The notes: a model not told the origin generated them from the sequence alone. Shown: positions 10,945 to 21,297, counted from the first letter of the stretch. The stretch: 64,000 nucleotides of DNA from Brachionus manjavacas (GCA_019054805.1 JAHQIY010000001.1:2556501-2620500), one strand, 5' to 3'. Numbers and translations: made by a program.

Positions 10945-11482
10945 CAGTGCCGATTTGACAAGTGGATTTCTGGTAATTTTACGTAAAAATTGGTAAAAAT
11001 GAAAAGACCAAAAAAAAGCTCAATTTTTTGAATTTTTTGTTATTTGTTAATAAATTTTGAAAAAAGTAGTTTCTATTTATTTAATTATATTTTACCAAAA
11101 GTTGTTTTGTTTACTTATTTTTAGGTAAATTTATGTAAAGGTAAAATATGGTAAAAAAAGTATTTTTTTGAAAGAAAATTAAGAAATTTATTTTCCTAAA
11201 AACTAGCAGTCCGACCATCCGCCATTTTTGTCTAACACTATTTCAATTACCTATAAAACAATAAATAACACAAATTTAATCTATTAAATTAAATTTAAAG
11301 AATTATTTACTTTTTTAATCGATTTATGTAATCATTACATTTAGTAATTGTTAAATTTTTTTGAAATTCGAAAATTAAACTAGTTAGTTCTTCTTCATTA
11401 GAAAAAAATAAAAAATTTTAAAAATTGAGCGTTTTTTTGGCCTTTTAAATTTTACGTCAATCCACTTGTCAAATCGGCACTG
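10945..11482. mobile_element. Tc1/mariner-type MITE, TA target
   Basis: The element starts CAGTGCCGATTTGACAAGTG and ends with the exact inverse CACTTGTCAAATCGGCACTG; similarity between the arms then weakens. It is flanked on each side by TA (10943-10944 and 11483-11484). CAGT termini and a TA target are typical of Tc1/mariner elements. The 538-bp body encodes no transposase. Confidence 0.75.
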
Positions 11483-11943
11483 TATCAATTCAAATATCTA
11501 AGCAAAATCAATCTTCAAAATTTATTAAACGTTTGGTTCCTAAAATAAAAATAATTGAAAAAAAATTTTAAAAATCAAATTCGGATTAGTAAATGATATT
11601 TGAAAATCGGCTCAAATTTAAAAATTTAATTTCGTTTTTTTTGATATTTTTAATCGATTAGATTTTATGAATGTAAATGTTAAATAAATATTGAGCGTCT
11701 AGCTTTGAAAAAATTGAAGAAAAATTTCTTAAATTTCAGTTTTTTTTAAATAAAGATTAGGCATTAATATTTTTCTAAAAATGTTCAAATTTTTACGATG
11801 GATTTTGATGTGTTTTCAAAAATTTTAAATCAAACGATTTTTTTACATATACAAAGATTTCTCAAATTTTTAAATAAATCATATTCATTTAAATCAATAT
11901 TTTTATCTATTTAAACTTCTCAATAAAATTTTCAAATTCAAAA
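11483..11943. other. 5' flank of the lysozyme-like gene
   Basis: AT-rich spacer with no feature I can support. The start codon at 11944 is preceded by TTCAAATTCAAAA, an A-rich context. Confidence 0.4.
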
Positions 11944-12573
11944 ATGAATTTTTTAGGTAAAATTTTACCAATAACTGCATTAATTATTGTTGTATCTGCA
12001 GATGTTCGATATAACGAAGCATTACAGCATTTGAAAGATGTTGAGGGTTTTAGGACAATCGGTGAGCATCCGACTCTAAAGTCTGGTGTTTTTATTGGCA
12101 TTGGAATAGATTTGGGCAAACAAACCAAAAGCAACCTTCAAGCTAAAGGTATACCTTCATCAATTATTTCAAAAGTTGAAAAATACCTGGGCTATAAATC
12201 AAAAATTCATCTGGAATATGCTGGCCTAAAAGCTTCAGATTTAGTTCTAACAACCGAAGAAGCCGAAACCATTTCTAAGCCATTCTTTACCGAATCCTAC
12301 TATGACGCACTGCCATACACTGCAAATATGAATGATAAAGCCGCATCTGTTTTAGTTTCTCTGAGGTATTGGTCTGGATCATTGAACTGCAATGATTGTC
12401 AATTGAGTGTTTTAGTAAATCAAGTTAATACCAATTATTTATGGCTCGCCATAAAAGACAAAAATGCTGATAGATCGGCAATGTATGCATCGTTGTTGAA
12501 AACTGTCTACTATATACCTTCTACTAGTTCGACGTATAAAAGATTTTATCAAGAAATTATTTATTTAAATTAA
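11944..12573 (+). CDS. Secreted pesticin/T4-lysozyme-fold protein
   Basis: 209-residue single-exon protein beginning with a hydrophobic signal peptide (about residues 5-19, cleavage probably after SADV). The rest resembles the pesticin C-terminal domain family, a T4-lysozyme fold that cleaves peptidoglycan. The recognisable block is EGF at 34-36, then SGVFIGIGIDLG at 47-58, then an LTTEEAE helix and a helical region with LVSLRYWSGSL. In the family the catalytic trio is Glu, Thr and Asp; here Glu34 and Asp56 line up, but the Thr position (usual motif SGVTIG) holds Phe50. The protein may therefore be altered in activity or be a binding protein. Lack of introns and the bacterial-type family suggest horizontal acquisition, though use in innate defence or digestion is equally plausible. 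Base composition matches neighbours, so any transfer is old. Confidence 0.7.
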   Translation: MNFLGKILPITALIIVVSADVRYNEALQHLKDVEGFRTIGEHPTLKSGVFIGIGIDLGKQTKSNLQAKGIPSSIISKVEKYLGYKSKIHLEYAGLKASDLVLTTEEAETISKPFFTESYYDALPYTANMNDKAASVLVSLRYWSGSLNCNDCQLSVLVNQVNTNYLWLAIKDKNADRSAMYASLLKTVYYIPSTSSTYKRFYQEIIYLN

Positions 12574-13079
12574 AATAATGCTTAAATTTAATTAAATAAA
12601 AAATTTTTTATGCTGATTTTTAATTTTCTGTAAAAAAATGAGAAAATTTTTATTGAAAAAAAAATTAATATAAAATTGATTCATTAGGAAATATTTAAAA
12701 AATTGGCAGCGAATTCTCGATTTCAGTTTGAATGCACTGAAAAAAAAATGGGGATATTTGTAAAATTACTGTAAAATCATATTTGTAAATTAAAACCTTG
12801 AATATTTATTAACAGATTGAGTATTAATTTTTTATTTAGTTGTATCAATAGGCATTTTAAATTAACTTTGATTAAATTTAATTTTTTAAATACTTGTAAT
12901 TTTTTCAAAGAAAAAGAAATTTAAGGTTAATATAATTAAATTTTGTTGTGTACTTTTTAATTACGTAATTTATTATTGAAAGTGTATAATTAAACATAAG
13001 TCGTAAAAAATTAATTTTTAATTTTTTAATGGCATGTAATTATTACCTGGGTTTATTTTATGCAAAAAAAAAACTAAAA
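12574..13079. other. Intergenic AT-rich stretch
   Basis: Nothing recognisable. AT-rich sequence without a sustained coding frame. Confidence 0.4.
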
Positions 13080-13560
13080 TACTGAATTTGGAACAAAATT
13101 ATTTATTTATTACTTTTTTTTAGAAATATATAGTACTAATTATCTAATTAGAACAAAAAAATAAAAATAAAAACAAAATATATTTTTTAAGGACAAAAAA
13201 ATCAAATTCTCTATCGAGGTATTTTTTAGCATCCTCCAAGGAGCGAAAACTACAGAAAGGAAAATAACTTTTACCTTTTCCTCTAGTTTTTCCTTTAGTA
13301 TTAGCCTCAAATGCCTGATCTTGAGATATGCTACTAGGAATTTCTTCAATTACAAGCCTTTTTTTTTAAATTCCCGAGTTATTTTAAAGATTTATTTATT
13401 TATTCGATTGACTATATCGAACTGGAGATAAGGCTCGATTGGTTTACATTTAAGTATAATCAAAAGTGTTAATTTGAAAAACAAAACAAGAAAAATAAAA
13501 AAAATTTCAAAGTGGCTATTTTTTTCAACATTATAGGATTAATTAATAAATAATTTTGTT
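13080..13560 (-). mobile_element. Repeat family R2 with a conserved protein-coding fragment (copy 1)
   Basis: This block of about 450 bp recurs at 30070-30294 plus 33819-34050, where it is split by an LTR retrotransposon. On the minus strand at 13370-13160 it reads VIEEIPSSISQDQAFEAN and continues KGKTRGKGKSYFPFCSFRSL then EDAKKYLDREFDFF. The same frame is kept in the second copy with mostly silent changes, so it was once protein-coding. The product is unknown; the SY...SLEDAK.YLDREFDF pattern suggests part of a transposase or its DNA-binding domain, but I cannot name the superfamily. Confidence 0.55.
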
Positions 13561-14032
13561 TTTTTTGATTGTATAAGAGTTTCATTTCAATCAATTATAT
13601 ATTTATAAATGAAAAATAGTAATCAATTTAAATGTAATTGACATTAATTACAAAAAGAACTAAAATGCTTTTATTTTGTTCCTAATTCAGTATTTTAGTT
13701 TTTAAATTGCATATTATTGTTATTTAAAAATATTATACGCGTTTTTTAATTTAATATTTTCTAGGACAAATTAGGCCTGGTTCATAAAAATATTTTAATT
13801 TTTTAAAAAAAAATAATTAAAAACAATGAACAGTGTGAAAATTTTTTCCTAGAAATATATGGCAATTAATTTAGTAAATTTTTAATATTTTATTTAAAAT
13901 TTCGAAAAAAAATTAAAATTTATAAATAAATTTGGTGAAATGTCGAGTTAATTTTTTGCACTAAAAAATTAGAAAATTTATTATTTTTTCAAGTAATATT
14001 TCAAAAAATAGCTAAAAAATAAAACATTTAAA
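13561..14032. other. Intergenic AT-rich stretch before MRPS17
   Basis: No gene, repeat or structured signal could be supported here. Confidence 0.4.
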
Positions 14033-14431
14033 ATGCGAGTTTTTAAGCAAATACCAGGTCTCGCTTTATTAAGAAAGCGGCCACAAAATCAGATACCGTT
14101 TCCTCTAGCAGTTGGTCAAGTAATCAAAGCATCTGATGCCACTACTCGTGAAGTAAAAGTAATCAAAATGGAGCTAGACGACTATTTAAAAATGTACTTC
14201 AATAAATCTTATGTTTTTGAAACAGTTGATAAGAATAGCTCGAGTAAAAAAGGAGATATAGTGTTAGTTCGTAAACTTGACAAACCGTTAGCTCAAAAAC
14301 AATTTTTCTCAATCGAAAAAGTTCTTTTCCAAATAGATAATGTTGTTGATCCAATAACTGGCAAAAATATTGGTCATGATCAAGACGAAATTAAAAAACA
14401 CCTTGAGCAGCTTTCTCAATTATATAACTAA
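14033..14431 (+). CDS. MRPS17: Mitochondrial small ribosomal subunit protein uS17m
   Basis: 132-residue single-exon protein matching the uS17 family, an OB-fold protein that binds 16S/12S rRNA in the early assembly of the small subunit. The core reads LAVGQVIKASDATTREVKVI, then LDDYLKMYFNKSYVF, KKGDIVLVRKLDKPLA and FQIDNVVDPITGK. Animal mitochondrial orthologues have the same GDIVL.R and K.VDP.TGK blocks and the same length class (about 130 residues). The first 20 residues are basic, fitting a mitochondrial location. The start context is AAAACATTTAAA followed by ATG. AATAAA-like sequence follows about 30 bp after the stop. Confidence 0.88.
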   Translation: MRVFKQIPGLALLRKRPQNQIPFPLAVGQVIKASDATTREVKVIKMELDDYLKMYFNKSYVFETVDKNSSSKKGDIVLVRKLDKPLAQKQFFSIEKVLFQIDNVVDPITGKNIGHDQDEIKKHLEQLSQLYN

Positions 14432-14635
14432 CTTTTTTGTAAAATTATTCTTCTGTTTTAAATAATAAAATAAATTTAAGTCTCATTTTAGTTCATCAAA
14501 TTTATTTTATTTCAGAAAATTTAATAAATTAATATTCAACAGATCGATTAGATTGATTTTTTTTAAACATTTTTTTTAAATGTTTAATTTTAAGCTTATT
14601 ATTAATTCAGTGGAAAATTTTTTGAAAAATGGAAA
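14432..14635. other. 3' flank of MRPS17
   Basis: AT-rich spacer with polyadenylation-like AATAAA sequence near 14464; nothing else seen. Confidence 0.35.
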
Positions 14636-15118
14636 ATTGCCTAACACTGATCACTTATTATGTGACCAGACTAACTTCTTCTAACTGGTCACAAGTAAAG
14701 ATTTCCTGTTCACCAAAATTTATAACTGATCACATAAATTAAAACAAATATTTTGTTATATCTACTTAAATTAAATAAAAAAATTATGAAATTTGTAATT
14801 CAAAATTATTTGTAATAGTAAAACTTAACAAATATAATTTTTTTATATAATTTGTTTGAAATTTGTGAAAAATTTAATATTAATATAAACTATCAAAAAA
14901 TTAAAATCGCAAGAACCGATCTTTCACAGTGAAGCAACCGAAATTGAAGTCAAAAAAATTTTGAGTGGTAAAAAGAATCGTGTTATATGTTTTATAATAA
15001 TTTTTTATCATACTAGTCACAATCTTTTTGGCCATGTAATATTCTGGTCACACTTTATCCTCTTTTACATGACTTTATCTGGTCACATAATCGCTGGTCA
15101 CATAACCGGTCAGATCCC
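14636..15118. mobile_element. Motif-array element, GTGACC/GGTCAC family (copy 1)
   Basis: Both ends are loaded with GTGACCAG and CTGGTCACA motifs in either orientation: left at 14650-14740, right at 15010-15115. The right end finishes CCGGTCAGATCCC. The middle (14760-14990) is AT-rich. It has the same architecture and motif as the element at 51512-52350. The left boundary is approximate and I found no clear target duplication. Confidence 0.55.
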
Positions 15119-15595
15119 AAAATTTAATAATCATGATCAAAAATAATTAATTTGTTTAATAAAAGCCTTATTTATTCTGTTGCTCAAGAGTATTAAGAAA
15201 AATTTTATTTTTTAGTGTAATTCTCTCGCTTATTGATGTCATGGATTATTATCCTTACGCAGCCTTTCGGTAAATATACCTCTGTAAAGATTTGGATTCA
15301 TGTTTGATTTAAAAATCTGCAATAGTAAAATTTATAAATTTGACATAGGTAAAATAGAAACTAATCTTTAAAAAATATTAAAAATATTTCCTTTTTTTTG
15401 TGACACTTATTAACACTGGCTCAGAATGTGTCAAAAAATTAAATGTTAAAAGAATTCTTTCTACAAATCCTGACCAAAAAATCAAAATTTCCTTAAAAAA
15501 ATATTAAATTTTTTCCTCAGAAAATACTTTTGAGAATTTAAATTTATATAATTAGAATTTTTTATTAATAAAACGTTAAATAATCAAAAACTAAA
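15119..15595. other. Intergenic stretch downstream of FDX2
   Basis: No gene seen; AT-rich. It lies 3' of the minus-strand ferredoxin gene and should contain its 3' untranslated region. Confidence 0.4.
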
Positions 15596-16151
15596 TTAAC
15601 TTCTAGCATCGGCAACCTCGCTGGGTACAACAAATACCCATCCGTCCATTTTTTCTTCCACAATAATTTGGCATCCCAAACGAGAGGTTGGCTCTAGTCC
15701 GTACGCAAGATCAAGCATGTCATTTTCTTCATCGCTCGGTGGCTTCAATTGATCATAATTTTCCTTATTAAGTATTAGATGACACGTCGAACAAGATAGC
15801 GTACCTTCACAAGCTCCTTAAAATAGAGTCAGTTTTTTATCCCGCAATCAAGCTAATGATTCAAATTTTAAATTCTAACCAAAACCTTCTAGATCTATGT
15901 TGTTGTCTATGGCCACATCCAGTAAACTCGTTCCTACTTTAGCTTTGGCTTTCAACTCTTCTCCGTTTCGGTCGACAAATTTCAAATTTATTCTATTTTA
16001 AAAAAAATTTTAAAAAATTCTCATAAAAATTCCAAAAAAAATTCAACATTTTATTAGATGACACAAATCGCACTTGATTAACTAAATTTGATTTCTTGAC
16101 CAAATGCCGACCATTTAAAGCAATTAGTCTTGCAACCAGACTGAAAGACAT
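15596..16151 (-). CDS. FDX2: Mitochondrial [2Fe-2S] ferredoxin, FDX2 type
   Basis: Three exons on the minus strand: 16151-16063, 15992-15880 and 15816-15596, with GT-AG introns of 70 and 63 bp and consistent phases, giving 140 residues. The protein carries the vertebrate-type ferredoxin signature: [20 protein letters not shown] supplies three cluster cysteines (C-x5-C-x2-C) and [11 protein letters not shown] the fourth. The [16 protein letters not shown] block matches FDX2 (which serves iron-sulphur cluster assembly) better than FDX1/adrenodoxin. The N-terminus is basic and lacks acidic residues, fitting a mitochondrial targeting peptide. The first exon is my inference from phase and from the targeting-like sequence; the other two are secure. 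It receives electrons from ferredoxin reductase in the matrix. Confidence 0.88.
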
Positions 16152-16299
16152 GTCCTTAAAATACAATTTATTTATTTTTAACCAGACTTTATACTAAAAA
16201 CGATTTTACTCGTTTATTTTTTGTCAAATATTTTAATTTAATAAAAAGTTAGAAAAAAAAAATTTATTTTAAAATTTAACTATCCTTTAACAATTTTAT

Positions 16300-17831
16300 T
16301 TACAAATTATTTGCGTTTATAAGACATTTACGCTTGGCGGCTGAATTACAAAGCACATAGCTGGTCGCTTCGGCCGCATTCGAAAATACAGCTCTTAACT
16401 CTGAATCCTCACTTTCACTCATTTCATTTCCAAAGCAAAAGTTGAGCTTTCGTCCCAAATCTTGCTTCAAATTTTGATAATAGTCATCACTAAGTAGATA
16501 GTGCATGTTTAAATTCTGACTATTTCCCTGATCAAATCTATAATAGTCGTCGAATCTGTACTGATCTCTTTTGACCAATTCCATTTCTACAGTTTCGAAA
16601 TTGACCAAATTTTCGGTCACAAACACCGGTTGCTCAACTTTGCTCGCAGTTGTTGCTGTATGTTTGGCCTGAGGTTGGCTTGGTGGCATCGGCATTGGGG
16701 ACAAGACAACCCTGGGGTTTTTGTTCAATTGTTTGTTGGTGTTTTTTTTCACCTCGTTTAAAATAACACTAATTTTTTTGCTATTAATATCAGCTTTGGA
16801 TAAAATTGGTGTTGTTTTTGTCTTGGAAATTTTTTCCGCTTTGGAATCATAGTCCGAGTCGTTGGTCATGTTTGAATGAGTGTCCAAATCGATGCCAAAA
16901 ATGCTTGTGTTCGCATTTTTTGGCATTTTTTTCAGCACATTCAAATACTCTCTGCTAGTTGCCAAACTAATTGTTTTGCGCGACTTCTTTTCCCTCCTAA
17001 TCTCGTCCAGAACACTCGGCGGGATCTGACTCACTGATAAATTGTTCATCCGATAGGTTTTTCTGATCTTTGATTCATCTAAGTCCTCTAATCGGGACGT
17101 GTCTTCATCTATCTCGTCAGCGGAGTCTTCTAGTTGAGACTCGTTGGTGTCACGACCACTGCAGGTGGCCTTGAAGTCGGGGAACATGAGCTCTTCATCC
17201 ACGATGTGGTCCAGGTGGCCATTGAGATAGTCGCGGACATTTTTGAGGGCGGCAAAAAATGGAATCTTGTCTGATATAGTAGGCAAGATTAGCAAGCGGG
17301 CTGAGGTTGATGGCAGACAGAACTGGACCGAGCCTGTGCCTTCGAACACACTTGGTTGTTTTCCATAGTTAAAATCGTAGCTGACAGAGCTACCAATAAA
17401 ATGTTCAAATGTAATCTTGCCATTGTAGCACACAATCTTTGGTCTGTAGTGCAAAATTTTTTGTCTTATGACTTGTTGAGCGCGCTGCTGGTCTCCTGGA
17501 GTTAGTTCTAGGTTTTTTTTTTCAGCCGCTCTCTCGGCCATGTTTACCAAGCCCATTCGGTAGTCTAGAAGTTTGAATGTTTCTGATGGCTTGACTAATT
17601 TGGATGTGAGTTCGGACTCATACAAACAACGGACTAACAAAAAATTAGATAATGGTTTTGGCTTAGTTTTTTGATTAAAATGTACAGAATTGATTGCCTT
17701 GTCCAGAGTAATGGTGTTGGTTTAGGTTGACAAAAAGAATGTCTAGATTGTAGTCAATTACTTCTGGTAGGGTCTTGTCCGCCACATCGTCAAATTTGTC
17801 CGAGTTTCTGGGCATTTTCTTGTCGCAAAAT
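16300..17831 (-). CDS. TDG: Thymine DNA glycosylase (TDG/MUG family)
   Basis: Nuclear base-excision repair enzyme that removes T or U mispaired with G and oxidised 5-methylcytosine. The last exon is 17633-16300; a 52-bp GT-AG intron (17685-17634) separates it from an upstream exon that contains ATG at 17815. If that ATG is used the protein has 487 residues; an acceptor at 17832-17833 leaves room for further 5' exons. Conserved blocks are LPEVIDYNLDILFV, HHYSGQGNQF, RPKIVCYNGK, YGKQPSVF and the substrate loop LPSTSAR. The family's GINPG loop after the first strand is reduced to NLNQ and about eight following residues are missing, although an Asn is kept at the expected place. After residue about 190 comes a long, low-complexity charged tail typical of the disordered ends of TDG. 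Confidence 0.85.
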
Positions 17832-18813
17832 CTGAAGCATTTCTTTTTAATTTTAATTTAGTTAAAATAAGTAATAATTACCTTTTTATTTACTCGTTGA
17901 TCAAAAAAAAGAGAATTTAAAATTTTTTTTAATAGCTAGAACAAAATTTCTGGATGTTTTGCAAGTGATTTGGTGCTGGAGCGCATTTGAACAAGGCGCA
18001 TTCAATTTGTCCTCAAAGTAGCTGGAATTGATATTTTCTTAATATAAAAATAATTATGAAAATATATGATTATTTGGAGTTTTTTAAATTGGGGTTTGTT
18101 CTTTTTTATGAAAACAAGTTTTGTGTATTTTAGTTTTAAGTTTTTTTTTTAAGTTTATTTGAATTATTTTAAGCAATTAATTGAAAATTTTATAAGGCTT
18201 TTAAAAATATCAGTCTCTTCTCCAAACTTATTCTTTTGTGGTCGATATTGATAGCTAAATTATTTATTCTTTTAAAAAATAGGAACAAATTCACTAGAAA
18301 TTCATTATAAGAGTTTTTTTAGTGATCGCTACACCAAAAATTATTGTTTTACAAAAAGTCTAAAATTTTTAATTTTTTTTATTTTTTTGTTGATTAAAAA
18401 GTCTAAAATTTTTGGAGAAAAAAAATTAAAGCAAAGCATAATATTTTAAAATTAAAACATAAATTGATAATTTTGAAAAATCAGAAAAAAAGTAAAAAAA
18501 AACTTAAAATTTTAAACAAAACATATTTGGCTGCAAACTTAGCTGCCGCAAAATTTGTAAAAAATCTAAAATTCAATTTGGTCAAAACTGTAACACTATC
18601 TAATGAGTTTTTCGGTCTCAATTTCCTAATATTCGGACTCATACAATTGAAGAAAAACCTCTTACTGTTATTTGCAGATGGTAGGTTCCGTAATCCAGTA
18701 AACTTTTATCTATTTATTAATTTAAAAATATATTTTGGGATTTCTAGCAGGTTGGAATGGAGCTTAGTCCTTTCTTTCAATCAAATTTAATTAGTTTTTA
18801 TTTTTTTTTCTTC
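17832..18813. other. Intergenic or 5' region of TDG
   Basis: A less AT-rich patch at 17935-18035 reads openly on the minus strand (YFEDKLNAPCSNALQHQITC) and may be a further upstream TDG exon; this is unproven. A plus-strand open frame at 18464-18790 is lysine/leucine-rich and unrecognised. The remainder is AT-rich. Confidence 0.35.
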
Positions 18814-19089
18814 TTAAAGAATATGAAAAAGTTGGTAAACTTTTATGTTTTCCAGTAATTTTTCAGTCAGAAGCATTCCATGTTTGGTCGAATTGGTTTG
18901 CTTTGGTCTGCTTTCGTGGCTCAATTGTTTAGCATTTAAGTGTTTATTTATGAAGAATTTTTGTTTCCAAAGCTTTGTCTGTAGAAATGATGGCTTTGAA
19001 CGCAGCTGAGGATATTTAAGTTTTTTAAATGAGGTATTTAACAATGGTTCGAGGATTAAATAAAAATTAAAAATTGAAACCAAAGGCAT
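18814..19089 (-). CDS. Small hypothetical protein
   Basis: Open frame of 91 codons on the minus strand with mixed composition (KLKYPQLRSKPSFLQTKLWK, then KHLNAKQLSHESRPKQTNST), unlike the lysine/phenylalanine-rich noise frames nearby. No family is recognised. It could be an exon of a small basic protein, for instance a mitochondrial one, or a chance frame. Splice sites on either side were not resolved. Confidence 0.3.
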   Translation of the reverse strand: MPLVSIFNFYLILEPLLNTSFKKLKYPQLRSKPSFLQTKLWKQKFFINKHLNAKQLSHESRPKQTNSTKHGMLLTEKLLENIKVYQLFHIL

Positions 19090-19314
19090 AAAATAAAAAT
19101 TACAAAAAAATTCAATTATTTAACTAATCTATTCATTTCCTTCTTCTAATTGGCTTCATATTAACCCATCATATTAATAATTAAATTTAAGATTTTAATT
19201 TAATTTCGAATAATATAATGTTGTATCAAATAAAATTATTTATGTTCTACATACATTTATTTGTAATATAACTAATAAAAAGTAATATAATTTATAGATA
19301 ATAGAATATTCTAT

Positions 19315-20045
19315 CTTGCTACCTCAGTAAAGATCCAGTTTTTTAAGACCTTCATCCTCCCGTATTTTGACTATTGCTCTACGCTTTTATGCTATTTTCA
19401 AAAGAAGCAATATATAAATAAGCTAAGAGTTATTATATTTCTATCAAACTTTTAAATGTTAAGCTTGAAGCAAGCAGCTTAAATGAAATAAGTAACGATT
19501 TAGAAAAGTATGGTCTTTATTCATTTCAACATCGAATTTTTGAAAGGATGCTAACTTTCTCCTATTAATGTCTATTATATTTCAATTCTCCGCTAAATCT
19601 AAAAGAAAATTTAAAGGAAAATGACCCAAGAAATTTGAATTATATTTTAAGGAACAACAATAACCTAATAGAACCAATGGCCAAATCAAGAAGTGGAGAA
19701 AAAACTGTTGAATATTTTTACTCAAGATTAGTAAATTCTTTTGTGATCAAGTGATCAATGTTGATGTTTTCAGCGTATGAGCTTTCAATTTTCAATAACA
19801 TAAATTTAACTTACACAGATTTTGTTTCAAAATTTGAATAATTTAATTTAAATAGATTCTTGTTAAATTTTTTCAAATAACTTTTAAATCAATAACTCTA
19901 TTCAATTTTTTTTGTAATTTTATATAAATTTTTTTTTATTTTTTTATACTTTTAATATATATATCTATTTTTTTTTTAATAATCAATTAAATAAATGAAG
20001 TGTTATTCGGTCTCATGAGGCATTGGCCTGTTGATTAACCTTGAA
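19315..20045 (+). mobile_element. LINE remnant with 3' tail
   Basis: The plus strand reads KIQFFKTFILPYFDYCSTLL near 19335, a typical LINE polymerase stretch, followed by a frame-shifted C-terminal region (RSGEKTVEYFYSRLVNSF near 19690). The 3' end carries AATAAATGAAGTGTTATTCG, then GTCTCATGAGGCATTGGCCT near 20015, and a (TTGAA/ATTGA)n tail. The same tail follows the next copy. Confidence 0.7.
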
Positions 20046-20340
20046 ATTGATTGAATTGAATTTTTATAAATCTTTGGTCGGATCAATTTTAGACTATTCT
20101 TTCCCTTGCTTGAATTCATTTTCAGAAACTAAAATTAAAAAACTATAAGCTATTCAGAATACAGCAGTCAGATCTATTCTTAAGTTAAAATATGATACTC
20201 CCTTCAACATCGTGCATCACGAGGCTTTTAATAAACTTAGATTTTTTTAACATTTTTATTTTTATAATGATTTTAATAAATGAAGTTTTAATCAGTCTCA
20301 TGAGGCATGGGCACTAGCCTGTTGATTAACCTTGAATTTG
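20046..20340 (+). mobile_element. LINE remnant, second copy with the same 3' tail
   Basis: The plus strand matches the fragments at 9190-9420 and 29700-29870 (FYKSLVGSI-like, LNSFSETKIKKL, IQNTAVRSILKLKYDTP-like). It ends with GTCTCATGAGGCATGGGC near 20300 and the same CTGTTGATTAACCTTGAA tail as the copy ending at 20045. Two 3' ends of one LINE family therefore lie head to tail. Confidence 0.75.
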
Positions 20341-20994
20341 AAAATAAAAAAGAAAATCTTTAGGACTTTTTTCCACATTTCAAATTACGATTGAATCAAG
20401 CCTGGTTCGATTTGGTTAACAGTGACTTGCTTGGTTTTTGGAAGTCTGCCTATTTTTGTTGGATCGTGTGGGAGCGTTTAAGCTTGGGTGAACGTTTGAA
20501 CTTGTGTAGGTGATATAGGGCTTCTTTGAAAAAAATAATTTATTCTATCTTCAAATCTAATAGTTACCATTGATAGAGATTGTGGTGGTGTAGTTTCGCG
20601 TCAATTACGAGATGTGGCAGTGAAGTGGGTAAAACAACAGCTCATTGTGACTGAGAGTCCGGGTTCGAATCCCAGTCAAGTTAAAATAAATGTAACGTTA
20701 AAAAAAAATAAATTATTAATTTGAGCTTGTGTTTTCAGTTTTGTGCTTCTAATTGCCACCTGGATTGAGCTCATCGCCAAATCATTTCTCTAGATGGTTA
20801 TTACCATTCATCTAAAAAATGGAACCTGGCATTAGAGCGACAATTATAAAAATTTTCACTTTAAATTTTCGAAAAATTTGCATAGATTATGACCATCTTC
20901 GGCGTTTTTTTACGCTTTTATTTTTCGTTGATTTTACATTTTTTTTTCGGTTTTTAAATTTACTGGGAATAACTCTGTTATAAGCAGCAATGCT
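20341..20994. other. Spacer with a tRNA-like insert
   Basis: Apart from the tRNA-like sequence at 20575-20690, I see no coding frame. The flanks (20400-20520 and 20730-20840) are less AT-rich than average and may belong to a SINE or to old LINE sequence. Confidence 0.35.
20575..20690 (+). repeat. tRNA-derived SINE head or degenerate tRNA(His)-like sequence
   Basis: The bases CCGGGTTCGAATCCCAG at 20661-20677 form a T arm and B box with one mispair. The upstream hairpin CTCATTGTGACTGAG has a 7-base loop and would place anticodon GTG. TGGCAGTGAAGTGGG resembles an A box. The acceptor stem does not pair and the variable loop is too short, so this is not a working tRNA. A pol III-type SINE head is the simplest reading. 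Confidence 0.45.
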
Positions 20995-21195
20995 TCTACA
21001 AGCTAACCAAATATAACTTGTGTTGTTCTATAAGGGTTTAGACTTGTCGCTGAAAACTACTACTTCTACTACAAATTTATGAAAGTCTTTGACAATTGTG
21101 GACATCTAGATTAGATCACCACGTAATCTTCTAGTTTCTTGTGTTATTAAGTTTAGCTCTTTTAAAAAAGCCCTAAATTTGATTTGCTTAGCTTA
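20995..21195 (-). mobile_element. LINE remnant
   Basis: The minus strand reads LNLITQETRRLRGDLI and then STIVKDFHKFVVEVV, the L..RR.RGDLI..YKI..G segment near the C-terminus of CR1/Jockey polymerases. A TACTACTTCTACTAC-type run near 21060 resembles the tail at 44797-44835. Confidence 0.6.
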
Positions 21196-21297
21196 TTGCT
21201 GAATTTATTTTACCATTTTAAATTATTAGATTTAAAAGCATCTAAATCTTTTTCCAAATTTGTTTTTTTCAACAGGTTTTTCATTTATACTTTATTT

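Noticed and set aside
18464..18790. 108-codon plus-strand frame with a hydrophobic stretch
   Set aside because: Lys/Leu/Phe/Asn-rich with no family; the opposite strand looks equally open, so no gene is called.
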